NCBI RefSeq assembly: GCF_049243985.1
Contig: NC_135371.1
Coordinates: forward strand, 513,501 to 577,500
Length of the DNA stretch: 64,000 nt
DNA from: Paroedura picta
Lineage: Eukaryota; Chordata; Lepidosauria; Squamata; Gekkonidae
Reading direction: 5' to 3'
Below the pieces are notes generated by a model. That model was given only the letters and a program-made list of their open reading frames with translations. It searched no databases and was not told where the DNA came from. Made by a program: the position numbers and the translations under genes. The stretch's first letter is position 1. Every line of letters begins with the position of its first letter. Positions 51,046-62,700 of the stretch are shown piece after piece.

Positions 51046-52451
51046 GATGGAAGGTCTATCAGGGTTCCCTGTTCTCTGACCCCCTGGCATTTCTTCTTTC
51101 CACGATTTTCACTGCCAGCTCCTTAGTGGCCAGTCTCCCATGTGGCCCTCCTGGCTTTTGAGGCCAGCCTGGTTGGTGGGGGGCTTACTGCAAAGTGAGG
51201 AGGGGGGCATAGTGTTCGGTCCTGCCTCCCAGGCACCCATTTGGGTTGGGCTCCACCTCTTGTGCAGCCATTACTGGGTGGCCTCTCGACCCCGTCAAAA
51301 TCCCAAAAGGTCTTCAGAGGCCCCTGTTCATCCCCATAAAACTTCCCTGTCCAATTTTCTCTTGAGGTGTCAGTAGAAATGACTCCCAAAAGCTGACCCA
51401 AATGAGGGTTCTTGGTCTGACTGAGCATTTTGGTTTAATTTTGTTCTGAGGGGAGGGGGGGCTGCCCCTCTTTCTCCTGGGGCCAGTTGTTCTCTTCCTG
51501 GGGGGGCATTTTGGTAATTATTGGAGGGAAAAGGGGGCTTTTGCCTCTCATGTGCTGGGGGGGGGAGAAGAATTTGCACCCGAGGTAGGGTCTGCGATGC
51601 ATTTCCTGTGTGTGCTTGTGCACGTGCACACACGTGGTGTGGAGTGTCCCTGTCCAAAGTCCTTGGGAAATCCCCCCTTCCAATCCCGTGTTCAGCGCCC
51701 GGCTTGTAGCTTCAGGAAAAGCTTTGACAGTCGCAGCGGGAGTAGCAGTTTTACATCGTTTGGCTAAAATGTTTGTTCCTTTATAGCCGTCTCAAAACTA
51801 TACTGGAAGTAGATGAGCTGAGAGCAGAACAACAGCCCTGCTGGGTCAGGCCAGTGGCCCCTCCACCCCCCCCCCAGTGCCCAAACCCCAGAACTCCAGA
51901 AGGCCTCGTAGGCAAAGTGCAGTCAGGGCAGGCGAGAGGCAAAGGGGGTCTGTCATCTGGGCACCCTCCCTGGGGGTCTTCCTCCCAAGCCCCCAACCTA
52001 CTTCTCTTCCGGCCTATCCCATACCCCCCCCCTTCCCTCCCCACAAGGACGTCAGCAGCTTCAGCAACTTATTGCCTCTTTTGTCTTTGTTTTTCCCAAG
52101 GAGGGGGGGTTTCCTCCCCCCACAGCCCCCTCCCCCCTCAAAATTCATGCCCATCATTGCTTTACCCCAAAGACACTCACAGTTTACCTACGTCATTTAT
52201 GTCCCACTAGCACTAATACAAAAAAACAAAAGCCATTAACCACGGAGGAGCGGGGGGGGGCTGGGGAATTGTCTGTCCCCCCCCTTGCCCAGGAGTCCTA
52301 AGCGCTGCACAATCTCTTTTGGTCGCACAAGTGCCCCTTTGTGACTCAAGGAGGGCACTCGCTTTTCTTGTCCAAGCTGCGTTTCCTGGTCCGTGTAAAC
52401 TTCACAGCCCCAAATGGGTCAGTCTGGCCGGTGCCCCCTCCCCTCCCCCAA
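51046..52451. other. 3' flank of TAP2, no gene
   Basis: TAP2 3' UTR and intergenic sequence. A CR1-like tail in reverse (cagccctgctgggtcaggcc) lies at 51834-51853. No other gene and no canonical poly(A) signal for TAP2 was found close to the stop. Confidence 0.4.
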
Positions 52452-52643
52452 TTACTGGGCCCAGTTCTTCTGCACCAGTCGGTGGTAGGGCCCCCTCCGG
52501 CCCATCAGCTCCTCGTGGGTCCCCTCCTCCACCACCTTCCCGCCTTCCAGCACCAGGATCTTGTGGGCGCGCTCCACGGTCTGCATGCGGTGAGCGATCA
52601 CCAGCACGGCCCGCCCTCGGATGCCGAACACCGACTTCTGGAT
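52452..52643 (-). CDS. TAP2: TAP2 last exon
   Basis: Encodes [20 protein letters not shown], then [20 protein letters not shown] and [10 protein letters not shown], stop at 52452-52454. Contains the switch histidine. The C-terminus resembles the longer TAP2 form with the GxHxEL extension. Confidence 0.95.
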   Translation of the reverse strand: MQKSVFGIRGRAVLVIAHRMQTVERAHKILVLEGGKVVEEGTHEELMGRRGPYHRLVQKNWAQ

Positions 52644-55600
52644 CTGGCAGATGAAACAGAGAACAGCCCGGAGTCAGAGCGGGGGAGATTTGGGGAGCCC
52701 CGGCTGTATTCTGGCACGAGTCCTCTCCTTCCCCATTTCTAGACCGCCTTTCCACCCAAATATGGTTTCCAAAGTGGCAGACGTCAGAACGTTTCCACAT
52801 TAAACCAGAATGTAAAAAGGCCACGGAAGAATGAAGTGAGGAGGAGGGATGCTGTGTCTCTCCCGGGCTGCGGTGGTTGGTCCTTTTAGTCCCGGACGTT
52901 TTGCCACTTAGCGTCTTCAGAGGCAGGACACGGCAAGAGGGGGAGCGCTCAGGCCAGACTTTGGCAGGGAGAGCTCCCCATCTTGCTGTGTCCTACCTCT
53001 GAAGATGCCGGCTGCAGCTCCTGGCGAAACGTCAGGGACCACGAGGGCCAGACCACGTGGGCCACGGAGCCCGGGAGACCACAACAGCCAGGTGACTCCA
53101 GCCCCGAGGCCTTCGACCGTGCAAGGAGGGACTACTTTGCGGGTGACCAACTGTTGACGTTATTAGGAATGTTGTTGTTATTATTGTTATTCAAATGGGT
53201 AGCCGTGTCCTGAGCCAGGAGGAATGATGGGAAATAAATATCCTTAGAAACCGAACAATTCATAAAAGAACTGGTGCACCACATGCTTTTTGATCACACC
53301 CTGAACACTCGGCATGCACAGAGTTTGTTTTTAGAAACCTGAGAAGGAAAATCCTCGGGGCAAACGGAAGTGCTGGATGGGGAACGAATCCCGGGCCTCT
53401 CCCTCCTCTCAGACCTAAATTGCCTTTTCTTGCAGCCATTTCACCACAGACCGCACCAGGACCCTTGTCATCGGTGTCTGTGAACACTGTAGGGAAGGAG
53501 CTCTGCACGCGCTCAGAGGAACTCTCATTTCGCAAGCTGCAATGATTAGTCCAGGAAAGGAGCTTGGTGCCAAGGCCAGGATCCAAGGCTAAACCACTCC
53601 CCTCCCCCCCCCGCTCTCCTCTAGCCCTGCCCAGTGGCGAGTGTGAATCGTGCTGCCCCCTCGGACTCACTGCTGCTTCAGCCTCCACATCCAAGGCATT
53701 GGTGGCTTCGTCCAGGATCAAGACCTTCGGCTTCCGGACGAGCGCTCGGGCAATTGCCAGGCGCTGCTTCTGCCCCACGGACATCTGGCCCCCCTTCTCA
53801 CCCACATCTGCAGGGAAGCAAGGGGGAGAAAAGAGATGAGGGCCGAGATGTGATTTGTTCCTGACAATTCGGGGGTGGGGGAGGGGTTGAGCGGCTTAGA
53901 AATCCAGAAGGGGGGACTGGAAATGGGTGGGAGAGATGCGTGTGGAGAAGGTGGACCCTGGATCCCCCAAATCCACTTAGCACCTGTAACGGGACATCCC
54001 GTGTTTGGGAGAGGCTGTGGCTCAGTGGCAGAGCCTCTGCTTGGCATGCAGAAGGTCTCTGGTTCAATCCCCAGCAGCTCTGGTTGAAAGGACCAGGCAG
54101 GAGGGGAAGGGGAAGACCTGAGACCCTGGAGAACTCCTGCCTGTCTGAGAAGGCAATACTGACCTTGATGGACCAAAGGGGAGGCAGCTTCATGCGCCGG
54201 CAAAAGAGGAAGGGACCTGGGGGGCAGGGGGTGGGGGGGGCTATGCCACTATTACTCAGTGAGGGATGCCCATTTCAGGGCAGCAGCTTTGCCATTCAGG
54301 GCCCCACAGCTGTACTAGAGAGGGAAGGGCTCTGTGGGCAGCAGAGGACGGGATCTCCTGGAGCTCCGCTCCCCACCTTCCTAATGCCACGACCCTTTAG
54401 TCCAGTTCCTCCCGTCGGGGTGACCCCAACCCTCAAATGATGCCAGTCTTCTTTCGCAGAAACTACACCGAAACGGACCAACGGCATGAAGATCCATTCC
54501 TTCATGATTGTATATAAATTGTTTGTCTTTTTGCCTCTTGTCCTGCCCCCTGGAGCGCCTGGCGGGAGACGGCACTGTGCTGGAGGCACTGCTGGAGCGG
54601 CTGGCGGCTGAGCGGGGGCGCCTGCAGGGGGAGTGGCAACCGTGGCAGTGCCGCCCCCCCTCCCCGACTAAGATACTCGCCCTGCCGCGACCCCAGTGAA
54701 AAGATTACCCGACCCCCAAAGGGGTCCCGACCCCCAGGCTGAGAACCACTGCTCTGGAAGGCAAGCAAAGGTTGCAGGCGGGGTGGGGGTGGGGGTGGGG
54801 GTGGGGACAAGGGAGAAACCAGCTTTGGCAGGTACCTGCATCAAACCCTCCTTCCAGCTCCTGGATGAACTCGAAGGCGTTGGCGTCTTTCGCCGCCTGG
54901 ATCACGTCTTCCTCTCCGCAGCCATCCACCCCGTAGGCGATATTGTCCCGGATGGACCCCGAGAACAGGATGGGCTCCTGGCTCACCAGCGCCACCTGCA
55001 GGCGACACCCCGGGAATATCACCCTGCGGCTGCTTGGCTTTTAAAATCCACTTCTGAAATTCCTCCCGCCCCCTTCTGGAAAGAAAAACTGTCAACCTGC
55101 AAATGCCATTTCCCAGATGCCGGATTTCAGACCAAAACAATGAACAATTGCCGGAATGAAGATGGAGTCTGGGGGCACCCCTAAGACTGCTATGGTTATT
55201 CTGGGTAGACGCTCTTGTGTGTGGAAACACTTCTTCAGAGGCAAAAACATAACCCCCAGAAATCAGCTTTGTTGGTCTTAAAGGAGCCCCCAGACTCAAC
55301 TTTGACACCCTTCCCGGATGGGGACTCGTAATCAAGACTGTATTTGACTGGTTTGGTTTTTATTCCTTGGCAGTTCTAACTGGAGTTTTTAAATTCTGAC
55401 CTTTTATGGCTTTTAAGATGGTTTTATTATTTGTCCTGTTTTAATTTTGGTTTTTAGCATTGTCCTGTTTATATGGGCAAGCTGCTTTCAGTTCCTCCCC
55501 AGGAAAGTTTTCAAAGAAAGCCAACAGAGTAGCCAGAAGATGAGGCTGCCGGCCACCAACCCAGCCGTTTCACGCCAAGCACAGCAGTTTTAGCAGATCA

Positions 55601-58600
55601 CCAAGCCCTGCAAGGATTGCAGTAGAAAAACTGAAAATTCAGTTATACTTAAAAAAAAAAAAGAACAAATCAGGTGTCAACAAGGAACTAGGCAAGTAAG
55701 ATTGTTCTTGACAAGGTTCCCAACAGGGCTGGAGGGAAATGCCCTGTCCGTTTTTTAATAGCCATTTAATAAGTCAAAGATTCTCAGGGCCTTGAGGGAA
55801 ATGACCTCAACATCCCCGCAGGGTTCTCTTAAGAGGACTCTCTTCCCTCTCCCAGCCGAGATCCATCCCCGGCTCACTTGGGATACGCATGAAATGGCTT
55901 CCGGATCCCCAGATGGGAGCTGCCCCCCCTCACCTGGCTGTGCAGGTATTTGTGCTGGTACTCGTGGATGGGGGCCCCGTCCAGCAGGATCTCCCCGGAT
56001 TGGGGCTCGTAGAACCGCTCCAGCAGGGCCACGCAGGTGCTCTTCCCACTGCCGTTCAGGCCCACCAAGGCGGTCACCTCCCCAGGGTGGAGCTCGAAGG
56101 AGACGTCCTAGGGCAGGGGAGGCAAGCACTGTAGGAGGGACACCTCCGCAGGCAACGGGGGTGAAGCAAAGGGCCCGGCCAAAGACAGCGAGGAGGGACC
56201 AAGTCCTCAAATGAGCCTCCTTTCGACCGGCCCTGTTGGGCCTGCAGGTCACAGCTGGAAATCTCCTTGCAGCCCCACAAATGGGAACACGCAAAGGGGG
56301 GGTGGTTTATAATGAATCAGACCATTGGCCCACCAAAGTCAGTGCTGTCTACTCAGACCAGGGCCTCAGGTGAGGTCTTTCCCACCCCCTCCGGCCTGGT
56401 TCTTTCAACTGGAGATGCTGCCGAGGATTGAACCGGGGACCTTCTGCATCCCAAGCAGATGTTCTGCCCCTGAGCCACCATAGCCCCTCCCCACCTTCTC
56501 CTTCACATGGGACATTAGTAATAGCGCTGAGGGTTGGGGAAGGTTAGGTAGGAAAGCACTCTGCACATCCCCAGAAGCCCAGTCTCTCTAGAAGGCATGT
56601 TGAGTGCGTCTCCTTCCAAACCAAGACAGGGGCCTGTTCCTAGGACACAGAGTACCTTCAAGACCTGGATGTCCGGACGAGACGGGTAGCAGAAGGAGAC
56701 GTTTCGGAAGGAGACGCAGCCTCGCGGGACTGCGGGGGCCCACGTCCCATCTGTGCGGACCCCCGGCTCTCGGTAGAGGTACTCAAACACCTTCTTGGCA
56801 GCCCCCACGTTGCTCAGAAGGTCTCCGTACATGTGCACCAGGGTCTTTTTTTTGGGGGGGGGGGAGACAGAAAGAAGAGAAGAGTCAGGAAGGGGAAGAG
56901 GAAGGCAGTAAGAGGGCTGAACGGATTGCTGGCAGAGAGAACGTGTGAGCAGGAAACCAGAGATGGGCAGCGTTCCTCAGAAACATTTCAGTTGACGGAA
57001 GTGCCACACCAGCCCCCAAATCAACCACAGCAGATGGACCGTCGCAGCTGCCCAGCCCAGAATGCCAGCATGACCTCTGCTAGCCGGGAAAGGCGGCGAA
57101 TGCTTTCTTGGGTAGCATCGACAGAGGCAACACGGTGAGAGCACAAGACGTCCTTGCCCGGCCGCAGACGGTGTTGGTCAGACGGGCAGCCGCTCTCCAG
57201 GGCCTGCAGCACAGGTCCTCCTCCTCCTACCAGATTTCTTTCACTGGAGAGGCAGCAGGGGATTGAACCCGGGACCACCTGCATGCCAAGCAGACGCCAG
57301 GCCACTGAGCCTCCATTGGCAAAAGCAGAGGCAGTGATTTCGAGGCAGTGGCTTTGGGTCAGGGGCTAGAAGTTATGGAAAGGGATCATTTTATTTGCTG
57401 GGATCTGGATCTCACCGTGACTCCAGGTTCAACATGAACAAAACTGTAACATGTATTGGGGTCCCCAACATGATCCCCACGGATCCCACAAGGCTAATGG
57501 ACATCCTTCAGTGGGTGGAGCTTCTGCCCAGCAAGGCTTCTGATTGGTCACTGGAGATTTGACGGGCAGATTTTTTAAAATGTTGCTTTTGTGGCAGCTG
57601 CTCCCACAGCACCGGGATCTTCCCTGCGTGACTGGAGGGAAGCGGTGGCAGCCATTTTGTGGTTGGCTTCACCTTCTGTGGCAGCCATTTTGTAGCAACC
57701 ATTCTTGAGGCTGGGTCCTCCATGCTAGGTTAGGGGTCACGGGCTCCAAAAGGTTGGGGATCCCAAGAACATGCGTCGAAGCAGCAAAAATCCCCCTAAA
57801 CTGGAATCCTATCGTTGATGTTCTTTAATGTGCAGAACATGCAAGAGTTTAAAATGCCCATTTGCTCGGCCAGCCTGCCTCAGTTCCCTCAAACCAGGTT
57901 GCCAAGAGACCATTATCATCAGTAGGGTTGCCAACTCTCGACTGAGCAAATCCTGGAGAATTTGGGGGTGGAACCGGCAGAGGGAGGAAGCGGTCAAATA
58001 CCATAGAGTCCTCTCCTCCAGAGCAGCCATTTTCTCCGGAGGAACAGATCTTGGTTCAACTGTAATACCGCGGAGGGGGGGGGGTCTCTAGCTGCCACCT
58101 GGTGGTTGGGGAGGGTGACCTACCTGTACGTGCTCCCCCACGTTCCCTTGGTAGAGGATGAAGGAGATCAGGTCCCCCTTGGAGAGCAGGCCGGCCTGGA
58201 TCTGCTGGTACCCGCTGTGCAAGACGAGGAGCTGAAGGCCCAGGCAGAGGACCTGCCAAGATGGAGAGGAAGGAAACATTAATGGTTGGGTCTCCCTTCC
58301 CTCAGTGCAGAGCCCACCTCAGGGAAGGGTGACGCGTGGCTCCCAAACCACAGGGTCAAGCAAAAGGCTGTTGGGGGGCTGAACTTTGAGTCCTGCACAG
58401 CCTGCCCCATAGGCTTCCTTCTGCACCCAGCACACCTGCTCAGCCCGTCCCTCTGCAGGCCAAGGCAGGTGTCCACAAGGAGCTTCCTTGCCTTTCCCTA
58501 CAAAATTTGAGGATTCACAGAATCATAGAATCACAGAGTTGGAAGGGGCCATGTAGGCCATCTAGTCCAACCCTCTGCCCAATGCAGGATCAGCCCTAAG

Positions 58601-59713
58601 CATCCTAAAGCATCCAAGCATTCCTGAAACCTGCTCTGGATTCTGCACCCCTAGAGAGGAATGCAGCGCAAAAGGAAAGCCCACCCATCCCCAAAGTCAA
58701 TCAATCAGCCCTTTAACAGCACGTAAAACATTAAAATATTCATCAAATTAAATACAAAAGTATAACTAAGACACTAAAACTAAATAGGTTATTTTGGGAA
58801 TAAAGACAATATTAAGAAGAAGAAGAAATCATGCCATGGCCTCTTGTGGGGGCCGCCTCGTGGCCAACCGCCAGAAATTCGCCACATTATCAGGAAATAT
58901 CAGAAGGGACGGAACCTCAGACGGATCAGAAAGTCCATTCTCGTCTGCTAAAAGGGGCCTTAAATGTTTAAAATGGATATTTGCATGAAAAGGACAATAG
59001 AAAGAAACACGAGATCTAGTTTTGACACACTTCGTTCCACCAGGACAGTTTCTGAATACAGGATTGTAAAAAAATCTCCCTGACAAAATTGCTGATGGCC
59101 AATCTAGCGAGAGAAAAAACTCTGCATTGATGTGGTATATTCAAATAATTCAAATAAAAGGCCATATGATCTGCATTTGGTGGGATTCCCAATTTTAAAG
59201 GAGAAGAAGTTTTATTTGGGCCCCTAAAGTGGTACAGCCCTCACATAAAGGAATTCCACTGCTATTCTTGTTGGTTTGTTTCCCCCTGGGACTCACCCGC
59301 CGGATGAGCAGATACAGCGTCCGCTCCAGATCTCGCTGGTTCTTGAGCTGCCGGGTCTTGGCCAGGGCCGCATCGTAGCGCCTGGACTCCTCCCCCTCTG
59401 TGGCAAAGCTGCGCACCGTCTTAATGGATGAGAGTGTTTCACGCACCACCTCCCCAGAGTGCGCCAGGGAGTCCTGGATGCCCCGCAGTAAAGCCTGGAG
59501 AGGAGAGAGGGCCACAGGGCCAAAGGTATGCTATCAGGTGTGCCTCAGAAGTGGAGGGTCCACAGAAGGTCCCCGGTTCAATCCCCACCGTCTCCAGTTT
59601 TAACATGCAGGTAACAGATGGCGCGAAAGACCTCAGCCAGAGACTTTGGAAAGCCACTGTCACTCCGAGTATGCAATCCTAGGTGTGCTGTAGCCACAGT
59701 CTGATCCAATATC

Positions 59714-59778
<65 letters not shown>

Positions 59779-62700
59779 AGAATATTTTTTGGGGAGGGGG
59801 TGTCTGTGGATCAGCACAAAGGAAGTCCCAGGATTCCATTTAACTTGCAGCATTTATATCACCATCACCAAACTTAAATAGTTCCGCAGGGCCTGCAAGG
59901 AGGAGCTCCTCCGCCAGGCATTTGGCTGAGACCAGACAGAACCAACAGCGACCGAAGGGCCCCTGCTTCCCCCGACCCCCCCCTCAGGACACCACCTGTA
60001 CACTCTGGACCTGTTTGTATTGTTGCACTGTTGTATTGTTTATTGGTTACACCACTATACTGTTATATGTTTACAATTATCAGTTATTATTGCACGGTTA
60101 TCAAATGTTCTATAGACTGTTCCTTGTATTGTTATTATGTTATTATGTAAACCGCCCTGAGCCCCCGGGGAGGGCGGTATATAAATATAATCAATAAAAA
60201 ATAATAATAAACAAACCCCGCTTTCTCCTGGGGCCTCAAGGTGGATCTTACAAATTCAGGTGTGTCACCGTGTTCGTCTGAAGCAAGAGGACAAAGTCTG
60301 CGTCCAGCAGGGGCACCTCGAAGACCAGCAGAGTTTAATCCTGCCTGTAAGCTTCCATGTGTATGCACACCTCGGGATTTTGGGGACCACCAAATAGCTG
60401 TAGTTAAAGTGCATTTAAACGGCTCTCAGTCCCTTTACCTGCCGCCAGAGTGAACTCTCAACCTGGAGAAGGCATTTAAAGGGACCGTGAGCCTTTTAAA
60501 TGCCTTTGGAATTCACACACACTGTTGCCATGGCTTTCAAAAGGCCCCCTCGGCCCCCTTCAATGCATCCAACCCTCTCGTCCACCTGACTTGGCCAGTG
60601 GCCTTGCGGCTTCACATAGAATCACAGAATGATGCTGTGGTCAAGAACTTCCACCTGAACCCCAATCTGTGAAGTGTGGCTGATATCTGGACTACGGAGA
60701 GTTGGGACTGTGTAGTTTGAAGAGGAATCACAGAATCACAGAGTTGGAAGGGGCCTGCTGGGTCATCTAGTCCAACCCCCTGCACTCTGCAGGACATTCC
60801 CAACCCTCTCGCTCACCCACTGTCACCTGCCACCCACTTGAGCCTTCACAGAATCAGCCTCTCCATCAGATGGCTGTTTAAAAATCTCCAAAGATGGAGA
60901 ACCCACCACCTCCCGAGGAAGCCTGCTCCACTGAGAAACCACTCTGACTGTCAGGAACCTCTTCCAGATATCTAGACGGAATTTCTTCTGAATTAATTTC
61001 ATCGCATTGGTTCTGGCCCTATATGGATACATCTTTCAGAGCTGTGTAGTACTTCCAGATCTGAATCTACCCTTCCAGGCATACAGGATTCTCCCCCTCA
61101 ATATTAATTCAACCCTCTTCTATCTTCTCACAACAGCCCTGGAAAGCAGGCCACATTGAGAGACAGCAACAGGCCCGAGATCACCCAGCAAACTTCCCTA
61201 GTTGAGCTGTGGATTGAACCCAGGCTCTCCCAAACCCCACACTGCCCAAATTCCCAAACCAGTTCTGCCCCCCTCCCAACTGCCCCCCAGCTGCACACCT
61301 GGTGACGAGTGTCATAGACCCTCTGGAGGGCCATCATGAGAGGTGTCTCAACGAGGGTCAGCAGAGTCAGGCGCGGCGAGAGGCCGACCATGAAGCCGTA
61401 CAGCCAGACGGTGTTGATCAGGGAGCGCAAGAAGATGTTGGTGTTGGCCGGCACAGACCGGCTCATCATTGTTGTGTCTTTGGAGAGGCGGGAGGTCAGT
61501 TCCCCTGCAAGACAAGGAGGAGGACTCTGGTAGGAACCAGAAGACCTTCTTGGACAATCAGAGCAGGGTCAGGTCCAGTGGGGCAAAGAGGAAGACTGGC
61601 AGGATAAGGATGATCCACTTGGGCAGAGGTAGGTGGCCAAAGGTCAGGAATTGTCCCTTAAGTGTTCTCTCCACTGCAGTTTGGCTAAATCTGTGGGTGA
61701 CCCCCAGACATCAAGATCCATCCACCTGATAGAGGCAGGCAGACTCCTCCTCTCATTGAGGGGCAGTTTATGGACAGAAACCCATGAATACCCCTCCTAC
61801 TGTATCAATTCAGGTATTAATTGGCATACACTGAATGGCCAAATATGTCACTGCAACAGATGTCAGCCAGATCATCTGTCCCAGACAGGACACAGAACAG
61901 GGATGCCAGCCAGAGGCAAGTCTCCAGGGCAAGCCTGTGGGAAGGAATGGCTGGCTGGCAACCTCCTCCACCCCAGGGTGATGTATAATTTAGGACAATA
62001 GGTTCCCCAGGAACTTACAACTCATCAAATTGCATACATTTCCCCTAATTTGGTGATACTTAACACTTTTTCTCAAACAGGATAGCTTTCCTTTCCAATG
62101 CCCGGAGGGTCACTAAGAACCATTAAACCCTATAGTCCCACTACATTCAGAGGTCTGTCACAGCAAGATGGGTTTCTCCCTGTATCTCTCTGTAGCAGTG
62201 AGATGCCCATCTTGCTGTGACAGACCTCTGAAGATACCATCCACAGATTCAGGCAAAAGGAACAAAAACTAGCAGCCCCACAACCCGAGAAAACTGCAAA
62301 AATCAGAAAGGACTTGTTTATTGCCTTCTATTCCTCAGAGGACAGGGGAAATGGGAAATTATGGCCAATGAATAAATAATATAAAATGAAATCTGCCAAA
62401 CAGCCATTTTGGCCCTTTTCCTACTTCATCACAGGGGAAGAGGGAACAACTTGGTGGCCATTTGTGACCAATGGTGGCCAATCTCCAGTCCTCCCAGCTG
62501 TGAAACGAAAACTCTGAGCGAACCACAAACTGACGGTGGTGTTTGGAGGAAGGGTGGTGGGTGGAGTGAAAGACAAACGCCTCCAGGAAACGGTGAATTA
62601 CAACAGCAGCAGAGATGTGACAGAACGGCTGGATGGTGAAAACAGGCCTCAAGGGGTCATTCCGGGGCGCCTCACCTGTTTTCACCTCCTGGAAGAAGGC

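Noticed and set aside
27605-60000. tRNA-like A and B boxes at several sites
   Set aside because: All are heads of SINEs with shared bodies and tails; none folds as a complete tRNA in its own right.
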